From Planctomycetota bacterium (GTDB taxonomy: Bacteria > Planctomycetota > Brocadiia > Brocadiales > Bathyanammoxibiaceae), in assembly GCA_016209685.1 (NCBI GenBank), contig JACQVQ010000009.1:216855-280854 (forward strand): 64,000 nt of DNA, given 5' to 3'. Position numbers and translations under genes: made by a program. A model generated the notes under the pieces. That model saw nothing but the letters and a program-made list of their open reading frames with translations. It had not been told where the DNA came from and searched no databases. Below, piece by piece: positions 1-7,912 of this stretch (its first letter is position 1; each line of letters opens with the position of its first letter).

Positions 1-114
1 CTTGATACTTAATATCCCAATAGTCATAAAATATAGAAGAATCTGCTCGTCAAGACCAGGTATTAGTGCCGTTCCAACCCTTCCTGCCTAATTTACCCCA
101 AACGCCGTACGGCA

Positions 115-2364
115 TTAGCTAAGGGTGCGGGCAATCTGCTGGATTTCATAGGCCTCAACGGTGTCTCCCACCTTTATGTCGTCAAAACCAGCTATCTTTA
201 TACCACACTCAAGCCCTTGACGGACCTCCTTAACGTCCTCTTTTACAATCTTCAAAGAGGCCAGCTTACCCTCAAAAAGGACTGCACCGTCCCTTGTTAC
301 CCTGATTATGGAATTTCTATTTATCTTCCCACTCTTTACTACACAGCCTGCCACATTGCCAAATCTTGAGATCTTAAATACCTGTTTAATCTCCACCTGG
401 CCGGTTACTACCTCTTTCTTCTCAGGTTCCAGCAGCCCTTCCATAGCGGCCTTTACGTCTCTGGTAATGTCATAGATGACCTGGTAGTGTCTAATCTCCA
501 CCCCCCTGCCTTCGGCCAGACCGGCAACGCCTTCTTCCAGGGCGACGTAAAAGCCTATAATAATGGCATCCGATGCATCGGCGAGGATGACGTCTGACTC
601 AGTAATGCTCCCTATTCCGCTGTGGAGGATTCTGACCTTTACCTCCCCTGTAGAAAGCTCCTCCAGCATATTTTCTAACACTTCCAGAGAGCCCTTGACA
701 TCGGCCTTCAGGATTAGCTTGAGTTCCTTGACCTTGCCTGCCTCAATCTTGGTATAGAGGTTCTCCAGGCTTACGTGGCCGCGTTCTTTGAGGCCGGCCT
801 CTCTCAGTTGTTTCTGCCTGTCCAGGGCGATGCCCTTGGCCCTCTGCATATCCTTTAGGACATAAAATTTTTCCCCTGCCTCCGGGATGGTAGAGAGGTC
901 GGAGACAGACACTGGATAGGATGGGCCTGCCTCTGTAACCGCCTGGCCCCTGTCGTTGTACATGGCCCTTACCCTGCCCGAGGCTTGTCCGCACAGGAGT
1001 GGGTCTCCAAGGTGCAGTGTGCCATCCTGGACAATGACAGTAGCCACCACGCCCCTGCCCTCGTGGAGCCTGGCCTCCAGGACCACCCCCCTGGCCGTAC
1101 CTTTGGGGTTAGCCTTTAATTCCAGTATCTCCGCCTCCAGGAGTAGCCTCTCCAGGAGTTCGTCCAATCCCTTTTTAGTGGTGGCGGAGGTCTCTACAAA
1201 ACCCGTCTTCCCACCCCACTCCTCGGGTACGAGGCCCAGTTTGGACAGTTGCTGTTTCACCCTCATAGGGTTGGCCTCTGGCTTGTCTATCTTGTTGATT
1301 GCTACCACTACGGGTACCCCTGCGGCCTTGGCGTGGTTTAGGGCCTCTTCCGTTTGGGGCATAACGCCATCATCAGCGGCCACTACCAGTACCGCCACAT
1401 CGGTGGCCTGGGAGCCCCTGGCCCTCATGGCAGTAAAGGCCTCGTGGCCAGGGGTATCAAGGAACACTACGGAACGGCCATTGGTCTCTACCCGGTAGGC
1501 ACCTATGTGCTGGGTGATACCCCCAACCTCCCCGCCCGCCACGTTAGTCTTCCTTATGGCGTCCAGCAGGCTGGTCTTGCCGTGGTCTACGTGCCCCATA
1601 AAAGTAACTATAGGTGGTCTTGCTACTAGGTCAGCTGTCCTGGAAGGTACCGCAAGCTCTACTTTCAGCTCCTCTTCGGGGCGTTTTGCCTTCTTGCACT
1701 CTACCTCTATTCCGAAGTCCAGGGCAAGGAGTGCCACGGTCTCTTCGTCTAGTGACTGGTTCATGGTAGCCCCAATATTGTGTTCCATCAGGAGCTTGGT
1801 AATGATATTACTGGCCTTTATCCCCAGTTTACTTGAGAGGTCTTTGACTGTTATAGGGGTCTCCAGGGTAACTTTCTGTCCCCTTGGGACCACCTTGAGG
1901 GCGGCGGGGGCAACCTCTTTGGGCACCCTTCTGGCCCTCCTCCAGTGGGGTACAAAGGCTGGTCCTGCCGGCCTCCTCAAAGTAGGGTGGCGAGAGACTT
2001 TGATAAACTTTCCTGATGGGACAGGTTTTAGTGAAATCTCGCCAGGTATGACTTCGCCAGGTTCAATTTTGGGTCTTTCTTTAGGTGGTAGTGGGGCAGT
2101 AGGCGGTGCGGCGGTGGGCCGTAGGGGGGGCGTTGGTATCCTGGCCTCTAGGACCTCTTTCTCTTGTTTCTCCGTGGGAGGCACAGGGGTTGGAGGGGTC
2201 TCTTTGGGTCTGAAGAGGTTCCGTACGTTCTCTACGTCCTTCTCCTCTATGGTGTTAGCGTGGTGGGTGACATAAGAGAGGCCTAGCTCCTTGCATTTTT
2301 CTATAATCAGGCCACTCTTTATCCCTAGCTCCTTAGCCAGTGCGCTAACCCTAATTTTTGTCAT
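115..2364 (-). CDS. infB: Translation initiation factor IF-2
   Basis: IF-2 is the GTPase that brings fMet-tRNA to the 30S subunit. The N-terminus ([14 protein letters not shown]) is the IF2_N fold, followed by a Pro/Glu-rich linker and a second IF2_N repeat. The G domain has G1 [16 protein letters not shown]3 DTPGHEAF, G4 NKID and G5 SATTKKG, and the C-terminal beta-barrel domains are complete. I place the start at the ATG at 2364, with an AAGGTG ribosome site just upstream, rather than a GTG three codons earlier. It overlaps the nusA stop by 14 nt, which implies translational coupling. The length (749 aa) is normal. The usual downstream rbfA is not present before the window edge. Confidence 0.97.
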   Translation of the reverse strand: MTKIRVSALAKELGIKSGLIIEKCKELGLSYVTHHANTIEEKDVENVRNLFRPKETPPTPVPPTEKQEKEVLEARIPTPPLRPTAAPPTAPLPPKERPKIEPGEVIPGEISLKPVPSGKFIKVSRHPTLRRPAGPAFVPHWRRARRVPKEVAPAALKVVPRGQKVTLETPITVKDLSSKLGIKASNIITKLLMEHNIGATMNQSLDEETVALLALDFGIEVECKKAKRPEEELKVELAVPSRTADLVARPPIVTFMGHVDHGKTSLLDAIRKTNVAGGEVGGITQHIGAYRVETNGRSVVFLDTPGHEAFTAMRARGSQATDVAVLVVAADDGVMPQTEEALNHAKAAGVPVVVAINKIDKPEANPMRVKQQLSKLGLVPEEWGGKTGFVETSATTKKGLDELLERLLLEAEILELKANPKGTARGVVLEARLHEGRGVVATVIVQDGTLHLGDPLLCGQASGRVRAMYNDRGQAVTEAGPSYPVSVSDLSTIPEAGEKFYVLKDMQRAKGIALDRQKQLREAGLKERGHVSLENLYTKIEAGKVKELKLILKADVKGSLEVLENMLEELSTGEVKVRILHSGIGSITESDVILADASDAIIIGFYVALEEGVAGLAEGRGVEIRHYQVIYDITRDVKAAMEGLLEPEKKEVVTGQVEIKQVFKISRFGNVAGCVVKSGKINRNSIIRVTRDGAVLFEGKLASLKIVKEDVKEVRQGLECGIKIAGFDDIKVGDTVEAYEIQQIARTLS

Positions 2365-3421
2365 GGACTGCACCTTCTTTATTCTCTGATTCTTTCTCCT
2401 CAGAGATAGTGGTTAATTCTCCCTGCCCCGTGGTCTCTACAGGGACTTCCTTCGTCTCTTGGGCAGTGGGAGTTCCCCTCTGAGAATACTCTTGTTCGGT
2501 CAGTATGTCAATGTCCCAGCCTGTTAATCTGGAGGCCAGGCGGACGTTCTGCCCCCTCTTGCCTATGGCCAGGGAGAGTTGGTCCTCAGGCACCACCACG
2601 GTAGCCTGTTTAGTCTCGGGGGATAGCACTATGCCGGTGATTTCGGCAGGCTTTAGGGTATTGGGTATGAGTGCCTCTGGGGCCTCGTCCCAACGGATTA
2701 TGTCTATCTTCTCCCCGCCCAGTTCATCTACGATGTTTTTTATCCTAGTACCCCTGACCCCTACGCACGCCCCTACACAATCTACCTGGGGGGCTTCCGA
2801 TATTACGGCTATCTTTGTCCTGTAGCCGGCCTCACGGGCTATGGTCTTTATCTTTATGATTCCCTCGGCAATCTCCGGCACCTCCAGTTCAAAGAGCTTC
2901 CTGATGAAGTCCGGATGGTTTCTGGAGAGGATGATCCTGACCCTCTGGCCTACTTTGCTTACGTCTAAAAGGATGGCACGGAGCCTCTCTCCCGGACGGT
3001 AGACCTCGCCGGGGATCTGTTCCGACTTGGGTAGGAGTGCCTCAGCCTTTCCTAGCATTGCCATTACGTTAGGGCCCTCCATACGCTGGACAATCCCTGT
3101 GACCAGGGTGCCCTTTTTAGGGAGAAATTCTTCGCAAATCACGTCCCGTTCAGCCTCTCGTATCTTCTGTGTCATAATCTGCTTGGCAGTGTGGGCGCTT
3201 ATCCTCCCCAGTTCTGCCGGGTCTATCTTCTTATCCCCCTCCATGGCCGTAATTTCGCCGGTCTGCCTATCTATCTTTATAGAGATGTTCTCTTTAGAGA
3301 CAAAGTGCTTCTTGGCCACCGCCAGGAGGGCAGCCTCTATGCCCTGTAAGATTATCTCCCTATCTATGGCCTTATCTTTATGCAGAGCTCCTACCAGTCT
3401 GAGAAGTTCTTCTCTATCCAC
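2351..3421 (-). CDS. nusA: Transcription termination/antitermination factor NusA
   Basis: NusA binds RNA polymerase and modulates pausing, termination and antitermination. The protein shows the N-terminal RNAP-binding domain, an S1 domain and tandem KH domains (GVRGTRIKNIVDELGGEKID; AIGKRGQNVRLASRL). It ends with a short polar tail and lacks the acidic C-terminal repeats of the E. coli protein. The start is a GTG (3421) preceded by a strong GTAGGAGGG ribosome site; an ATG 15 codons upstream would run through the ribosome site and the palindromic leader. The rimP gene that usually precedes nusA is absent; the upstream neighbour is divergent. Confidence 0.96.
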   Translation of the reverse strand: MDREELLRLVGALHKDKAIDREIILQGIEAALLAVAKKHFVSKENISIKIDRQTGEITAMEGDKKIDPAELGRISAHTAKQIMTQKIREAERDVICEEFLPKKGTLVTGIVQRMEGPNVMAMLGKAEALLPKSEQIPGEVYRPGERLRAILLDVSKVGQRVRIILSRNHPDFIRKLFELEVPEIAEGIIKIKTIAREAGYRTKIAVISEAPQVDCVGACVGVRGTRIKNIVDELGGEKIDIIRWDEAPEALIPNTLKPAEITGIVLSPETKQATVVVPEDQLSLAIGKRGQNVRLASRLTGWDIDILTEQEYSQRGTPTAQETKEVPVETTGQGELTTISEEKESENKEGAVHDKN

Positions 3422-3446
3422 TGGTGACCCTCCTACGGGATAAAAG

Positions 3447-3472
3447 AAAAGAGTGGGAATTCCCACTCTTTT
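3447..3472 (-). terminator. Perfect 26-bp palindrome in the nusA leader
   Basis: An A4 run, GAGTGGGAA, TTCCCACTC and a T4 run form a perfect palindrome that folds as a terminator-like hairpin on either strand. It lies about 10 nt upstream of the nusA ribosome site and downstream of the predicted nusA promoter. It could act as an intrinsic attenuator in a leader of about 140 nt. Attenuation is inferred. Confidence 0.6.
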
Positions 3473-3567
3473 TGACCCTCCTTATCCCTTTTACAAGCCT
3501 TGGAATCTATTGACCTTAAAACATATAATCACTCTCTGCCGTATGCCTGAGTTTTGCCTTTATATAA

Positions 3568-3595
3568 ATTCTATCCGTTACCCAATTTTTGTCAA
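3568..3595 (-). promoter_or_regulatory. Sigma-70 promoter for nusA-infB
   Basis: On the minus strand, TTGACA (3595-3590) is followed by a 16-nt spacer and TAGAAT (3573-3568). The start of transcription would fall near 3561, giving a leader of about 140 nt before the nusA GTG. Confidence 0.65.
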
Positions 3596-3606
3596 GGTTT
3601 TTTATA

Positions 3607-3634
3607 TTGCCTCGGTCTATTAACAATGTATAAT
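3607..3634 (+). promoter_or_regulatory. Sigma-70 promoter for the cupin gene
   Basis: TTGCCT, a 16-nt spacer and TATAAT lie about 57 nt upstream of the cupin ATG. The -35 is weak and the -10 is consensus. It is back to back with the nusA promoter. Confidence 0.5.
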
Positions 3635-3691
3635 CTCCGTTTTGCTGGCAAGACCTTCTCTTTAGATAGATAAGGAGTAACAGAAATCCCT

Positions 3692-4147
3692 ATGATAGAA
3701 GGAGTAAGAATTAAGACCCTGAGGGTCATCCCAGATGAACGGGGACGGCTAGTGGAGATACTAAGACGTGATGACGAAATCTTCACAAAATTCGGACAAA
3801 TTTACATAACTACTGCTTACCCTGGGGTGATAAAGGCATGGCATTATCATAAGATACAAACAGATAATCTTGCGGCGGTAGCTGGCATGGCTAAGGTGGC
3901 CCTCTACGATGCCAGAGAAAACTCCCCGACCTACAAAAAGGTAGAGGAGTATTTTATAGGCGTCCATAACCCCCTCCTCATCCAGATTCCCCCAATGGTC
4001 TATCACGGCTATAAGTGCATAAGTAGCGAGGAGGCCATTGTGATAAACTGTCCCACCGAACCTTATAACAGGACTACTCCTGACGAATGCAGGGTTGACC
4101 CCTTTAACAACGATATCCCCTATAACTGGCTTAAAAAGGATAGATAA
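3692..4147 (+). CDS. dTDP-4-dehydrorhamnose 3,5-epimerase-like cupin (sugar nucleotide epimerase family)
   Basis: A 151-aa single-domain cupin. Features resembling RmlC/WxcM-type proteins are PDERGRLVEILRRDD near the N-terminus, AWHYHKIQTDN (metal or substrate histidines), IPPMVYHGYKC and a C-terminal DPFNNDIPYNW. It probably epimerises or isomerises a nucleotide-activated deoxysugar in the cytoplasm. It is monocistronic now, but three nt downstream is the beginning of a sugar nucleotidyltransferase gene that is cut short, so it was once part of a sugar-nucleotide operon. The substrate cannot be told from the sequence. Confidence 0.75.
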   Translation: MIEGVRIKTLRVIPDERGRLVEILRRDDEIFTKFGQIYITTAYPGVIKAWHYHKIQTDNLAAVAGMAKVALYDARENSPTYKKVEEYFIGVHNPLLIQIPPMVYHGYKCISSEEAIVINCPTEPYNRTTPDECRVDPFNNDIPYNWLKKDR

Positions 4148-4150
4148 CCC

Positions 4151-4183
4151 ATGAAGGGTGTAGTACTGGCAGGGGGCCTGGGC
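4151..4183 (+). pseudogene. Remnant of a glucose-1-phosphate nucleotidyltransferase (RmlA-like) N-terminus
   Basis: Three nt after the cupin stop, an ATG begins MKGVVLAGGLG, the nucleotide-binding N-terminus of RmlA/RfbA-type transferases. The next expected residues (GTRLxPLT) are missing. The frame then reads through the antisense of the symporter gene and stops at 4283. Only about 11 codons of homology remain, so this looks like a deletion or rearrangement scar. Confidence 0.6.
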
Positions 4184-4204
4184 CAGCCTGGAACCCATCT
4201 CAGA

Positions 4205-5614
4205 CTAAGGCGAATTCAGGGGTTCAGGCGATTCCTTCTGGAAGTAATCCTTTGTCTTATCCCTCACCACATTGGAGAGGAATAGCAGGGCAATTAGGTT
4301 GGGCAGGGCCATTAGACCGTTGGCCAAATCTGCAAAATTCCAGACTATCTCCAGTTTCATCACCGCCCCCACTAATAGGGCCAGGAGGAAGATGGTCTTA
4401 TAAAACGGTATGTAGGCCATGCCAAGCAGGTGTTCCACGCAGCGCTCTCCATAGTAGTACCAGCCGAGGATGGAGGTATAGGCAAAGAGGGTGAGGCTCA
4501 CGGGTACTACGAACCCCCCAATCCCTGGGAGTTGGGCCTGGAAGGCCCTGGAGGTCAGTACGGCCCCATTCAAACCCTCTCTCCACAGGTCGCTCGTTAT
4601 CACCACCAAGGCAGTCACGGTACATACTACTATAGTATCCAGGAAAGGTTCCAGGAGGGCCACCAGTCCTCCCTTTACCGGGTGGTCAGTCATTATGGCG
4701 GCATAGGCAATGGGGGCACTCCCCAGACCTGCCTCGTTAGAGAATACACCCCTGGCCACACCCATTCTCATGGCCAGCCATACACCGCCCCCAGCAAAGC
4801 CCCCCACCACCGCCCCTGGTGAGGGGGTGCAGGAGATTATCTCCCACAGGGCCGGGATTATCCTGTGGCTGTTCAGGGCCAGGGAGGCTAACCCTGCCAG
4901 GAGATAGCCCATCACCATAAACGGTACCAGGTAACTAGCCACCCTGGCAATACGCCTCAGTCCCCCTACTATCACTAAAACAGTGGCAAAAAATAGGACA
5001 ACGCCGATTATTCCCCTCAGGTAGGACAGGCTCAATGGGGTGAGGCGTGACAGGGGTTCTGCCAGGGCGTTGCTTATGGAATTGGATTGTACCATGTTAC
5101 CTGCACCAAGGGCGGCCATGACACCGCAGGCAGAGAACGTGAGGGCAAGGGGTCTGTAACGCCGGCCGAGACCTTTCTCAATATAGTACATCGGCCCTCC
5201 TCTGGTGTGTCCATATACGGACTTCTCCCTGTAGGTAAGGGCCAGGACGCACTCCGAATACTTGGTGGCCATCCCGAGGAGGGCTACCACCCACATCCAC
5301 AGCAGTGCCCCAGGTCCACCTACCGATATGGCCGTGGCTACCCCCACTATATTCCCCGTTCCTATGGTAGAAGACAGGACGGTGCTCAATGCCTGGTAGT
5401 AGCTTAGTTCACCTAGTTGCCCCCTTTTTCCTCCCCCGGCTGAGAGATGGTGGGTAGGCAGGATAAACCTGAAGGCCGTCCCGAACCCCTTTACCTGGAT
5501 AAACCGAAGTTTTACGGTGAGATAGAGTCCCGTCCCCGTCAGGAGGGCACTAAGTGGGAGACCCCATAGGTAAGTGGAGACCGTCCACAGGAACTCGTTG
5601 AGGCTATCTAGCAT
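4205..5614 (-). CDS. Sodium:alanine/glycine symporter (AGCS family)
   Basis: A 469-aa inner-membrane transporter with about ten hydrophobic helices. AGCS hallmarks include SSTIGTGNIVGVATAISVGG, GALLWMWVVALLGMATKYSE, GGPMYYIEKGLG and SNEAGLGSAPIAYA. It would import alanine or glycine with sodium. A link to the alanine dehydrogenase at 13.9 kb is possible but the genes are not adjacent. It converges on the cupin gene and the transferase scar, so the breakpoint lies just beyond its 3' end. Confidence 0.93.
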   Translation of the reverse strand: MLDSLNEFLWTVSTYLWGLPLSALLTGTGLYLTVKLRFIQVKGFGTAFRFILPTHHLSAGGGKRGQLGELSYYQALSTVLSSTIGTGNIVGVATAISVGGPGALLWMWVVALLGMATKYSECVLALTYREKSVYGHTRGGPMYYIEKGLGRRYRPLALTFSACGVMAALGAGNMVQSNSISNALAEPLSRLTPLSLSYLRGIIGVVLFFATVLVIVGGLRRIARVASYLVPFMVMGYLLAGLASLALNSHRIIPALWEIISCTPSPGAVVGGFAGGGVWLAMRMGVARGVFSNEAGLGSAPIAYAAIMTDHPVKGGLVALLEPFLDTIVVCTVTALVVITSDLWREGLNGAVLTSRAFQAQLPGIGGFVVPVSLTLFAYTSILGWYYYGERCVEHLLGMAYIPFYKTIFLLALLVGAVMKLEIVWNFADLANGLMALPNLIALLFLSNVVRDKTKDYFQKESPEPLNSP

Positions 5615-5647
5615 AACGGTGTTTCTGTGTGAGGTGGGCTGGATTTA

Positions 5648-6067
5648 TCACAGGCAGGACAGGATGGCCTCTCTGTATCTCAAAAAATCCTTCAGACGAT
5701 GGTTAAGGATGTCCACCATTATAGAAGGTTCTATCCTGTCGTAGTGGTGCACTAGGATATTTCTAAACTTTGCCATTTTCTCCATGGCCTCTTGAAGTTC
5801 GCCATGGAGGAGTCCTTCTTCTTTTAGTACCTTGAAGGTGTCGGCATAACTTACAGGGACACGATACCCTTTATCTGAAATAACGTGGTTTGCAATATCC
5901 GCGCAAAGTTCTATCATTATTTGAAGCGTCCTCTCGGCCACCCGCTGGACCTTCCAGTCTTTACTGTACGCCTCCACTGTAATTGGAGTGATCTCTTGAA
6001 TCTGGGCCAAATGCCTCTCTAGTTCCGCAAACTTTCTCAGCACCAGTGGCCTATCTACCAAGGCCAA
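5648..6067 (-). CDS. HEPN-domain protein, HepT-like (DUF86) toxin
   Basis: A 139-aa all-helical protein with the HEPN RNase motif Rx4HxY (RNILVHHY, about residues 109-116). In characterised HepT/MntA modules the HEPN protein is the RNase toxin and the MNT protein AMPylates its tyrosine. The start overlaps the upstream MNT gene stop by 17 nt, so the two are co-translated. The motif is complete. Confidence 0.85.
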   Translation of the reverse strand: MALVDRPLVLRKFAELERHLAQIQEITPITVEAYSKDWKVQRVAERTLQIMIELCADIANHVISDKGYRVPVSYADTFKVLKEEGLLHGELQEAMEKMAKFRNILVHHYDRIEPSIMVDILNHRLKDFLRYREAILSCL

Positions 6068-6479
6068 ATCTCCTGAAGAGTATGTCCTGTTCTTTTACTG
6101 AAAAATCAAAATACTCCCTCAAGGTCAGGGATTCAAAGGAGTGTCTTAAGGCAGGCAACTTGTCAACCAGTATCTCCTTGTGCCTGATTATCCTTGCCTT
6201 TAGAGGTAGGGGGGCCGTATTGAGTACAACCAGGTCTATCTCTTCAGTCTTCAAGAGTTCCGTCAACCTGCCCAATATTTCAAACCTTTCCTGCAAGATA
6301 TCTGAATCCTCTGCTAGATAGACCGCAATGTCAACATCACTCAGTGGCCTGACCTCTCCTCCAACCAGACTACCAAAGAGATAGGCAAAGACCACCCTGG
6401 GGTGGGTCTGGAGGTAGTCCTTTGCCCCAGGAAGGAGTTGGAGGATGTCTTTGGGAAGGGGATGGTATTTGATTGTCAT
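6051..6479 (-). CDS. MNT-type minimal nucleotidyltransferase (antitoxin)
   Basis: This 142-aa protein carries GSLVGGEVRPLSDVDIAVYL, the GSx10DxD nucleotidyltransferase signature. It is paired with the overlapping HEPN gene downstream. I chose the ATG at 6479 (MTIKYHPLPKDI) because the only in-frame alternative is a TTG 12 codons upstream without a clear ribosome site. By family knowledge it would silence the HEPN RNase by AMPylation. Confidence 0.83.
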   Translation of the reverse strand: MTIKYHPLPKDILQLLPGAKDYLQTHPRVVFAYLFGSLVGGEVRPLSDVDIAVYLAEDSDILQERFEILGRLTELLKTEEIDLVVLNTAPLPLKARIIRHKEILVDKLPALRHSFESLTLREYFDFSVKEQDILFRRFGLGR

Positions 6480-6560
6480 AGGCCTGTTTGCATCGTGTGG
6501 GGTATGTCCACCCAAAAGGTATACCAGTAAAGATAGGCAGATGCGTCCCTGGCCTACCTA

Positions 6561-7082
6561 TCAATACTGGACAAGGGAGAATACGTCGTGACCTCCAAGC
6601 GGTTTTCTACCACCCAGAAAGGTCAGTTCCACCAAGAAGGCACAGCCCACCACCTGGCCGCCCATAGACTCTATAAGCTTACAGCAGGCCGCCATGGTGC
6701 CCCCTGTGGCCAGGACGTCGTCCAGCAAGAGCACCCTGTCTCCCGGTCTGACTGCGTCTTCGTGTATCTCCAGGCTATCAGTACTGTATTCAGTCTGGTA
6801 GGTTGCCTTCTTGCGTAGGTAGGGTAACTTGCCTGGCTTTCGCACAGGGACAAAGCCTGCTCCCAGGTTGTAGGCCACCGTGGGGCCTAGTATGAAACCC
6901 CTGGCCTCCGCCGCCACTACGAGGGAGACTGCCTGGCGCCTGTAATGCTCGGTAAAGGCATCTACTGCCTCCCTGAAGGCCCTGGGGTCCTTTAGTAATG
7001 GAGTAATATCTTTAAAGACTATGCCTTTCTTAGGAAAATCTGGGACGTCTCGTATAAAGCTCTTTAGTTGGTTGTTTCCCAA
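6561..7082 (-). CDS. apt: Adenine phosphoribosyltransferase
   Basis: Converts adenine plus PRPP to AMP (purine salvage). The 173-aa protein shows GIVFKDITPLLKD at the N-terminus and the PRPP loop VLLLDDVLATGGTM. It starts with a TTG five nt after the sigma-factor stop, so it is the last gene of the cmk-plsC-rpsA-sigma-apt run. Confidence 0.95.
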   Translation of the reverse strand: MGNNQLKSFIRDVPDFPKKGIVFKDITPLLKDPRAFREAVDAFTEHYRRQAVSLVVAAEARGFILGPTVAYNLGAGFVPVRKPGKLPYLRKKATYQTEYSTDSLEIHEDAVRPGDRVLLLDDVLATGGTMAACCKLIESMGGQVVGCAFLVELTFLGGRKPLGGHDVFSLVQY

Positions 7083-7087
7083 GGTCG

Positions 7088-7837
7088 TTATGGCCCCTCC
7101 TGGGCGACTATCGCATAAAGTTTGCGCAGGGCCTCTCTCTCTATCTGGCGGACCCTCTCCCTGCTTAGGTGGAGTTCCTTGCCTATCTCTCTCAACGTAG
7201 TGGGCTCGTTGTTGTCCAGACCGAAGCGCTTCTTGATTATGAATGCCTCCCTGCTGTCCAGGGCTTCCACTAGCTTGTGCACACGCTCCTTTTCAAAGAC
7301 CTCCAGAAGTTCTTCGTCAGGGGTGCTAGTCCGCAAGTCAGCAATACCGTCAATGAGCGTCCATATGCTATCAAGGTTGGGCTCGTCGGGGCCTGGCTCA
7401 GTTGGGGTGGGTTCCACGGCATCAAGGGATACCTTTTCTTTCTCCTCCGGGGCATGATGCCGCCTCTCTGCCACGTAGGCAGGTCTGCGTATGAATCTAC
7501 CCGTGTTGGTCAAGGCCCGTCTTACGGCCTGTTTTATCCACCAGGTAGCGTAAGTGCTGAAGCGGTAACCCTCGCTACAGTCGTAGCCGTCTACGGCCTT
7601 TATAAGACCTATATTGCCTTCTTCAATAAGGTCTACGTCGGAGAGGCCGCGATAGCGGTAATGCTTGGCTATGCTAACTACCAGGGGCAGGTTGGACTCT
7701 ATGAGGGTCTTTCTGGCCTCCTGGTCTCCTTCCGTTATCTGGTGGGCTAAAGCCCGCTCCTCTTCTGGAGTAAGTTTGCGCCTGACCTTACTCATTTCCT
7801 TTAGATAGGTCTGGAGGTCTGATTCTATCTTGGCCAT
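7088..7837 (-). CDS. Short sigma-70 family RNA polymerase sigma factor (RpoD/SigA-like) lacking a normal region 3
   Basis: A 249-aa sigma factor. Region 1.2 is DLQTYLKEMSKVRRKLTPEE. Region 2 is intact (NLPLVVSIAKHYRYRG, DLIEEGNIGLIKAVDGYD, FSTYATWWIKQAVRRAL). Region 4 is intact, including the helix-turn-helix TLREIGKELHLSRERVRQIE. Between them, where regions 3.0-3.2 should lie, there is only an acidic Pro/Glu/Asp-rich linker. Region 1.1 is also absent. The start is the ATG at 7837, with GGAG 7 nt upstream. It sits between rpsA and apt. It may be the housekeeping factor of a reduced type or an alternative factor; I cannot decide. Confidence 0.88.
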   Translation of the reverse strand: MAKIESDLQTYLKEMSKVRRKLTPEEERALAHQITEGDQEARKTLIESNLPLVVSIAKHYRYRGLSDVDLIEEGNIGLIKAVDGYDCSEGYRFSTYATWWIKQAVRRALTNTGRFIRRPAYVAERRHHAPEEKEKVSLDAVEPTPTEPGPDEPNLDSIWTLIDGIADLRTSTPDEELLEVFEKERVHKLVEALDSREAFIIKKRFGLDNNEPTTLREIGKELHLSRERVRQIEREALRKLYAIVAQEGP

Positions 7838-7878
7838 TACTTCGCTCCGTTTGAGGTTTCGCCCTAGACCCGCTCGAA

Positions 7879-7906
7879 GTAGGAGCACGTTGCAACGTGC
7901 CCCTAC
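7879..7906. repeat. GTAGGGGC-family palindrome
   Basis: GTAGGAGCACGTT followed by its near-perfect reverse complement, ending GTGCCCCTAC. It fills the gap between rpsA and the sigma gene. Related copies occur at 17.9, 18.5, 24.2, 28.2, 40.5, 43.3 and 51.0 kb. Confidence 0.8.
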
Positions 7907-7912
7907 ACAGGT

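Noticed and set aside
1505..2275. A 256-residue open frame opposite infB
   Set aside because: Antisense shadow of the Pro-rich infB linker; no recognisable domain or ribosome site.
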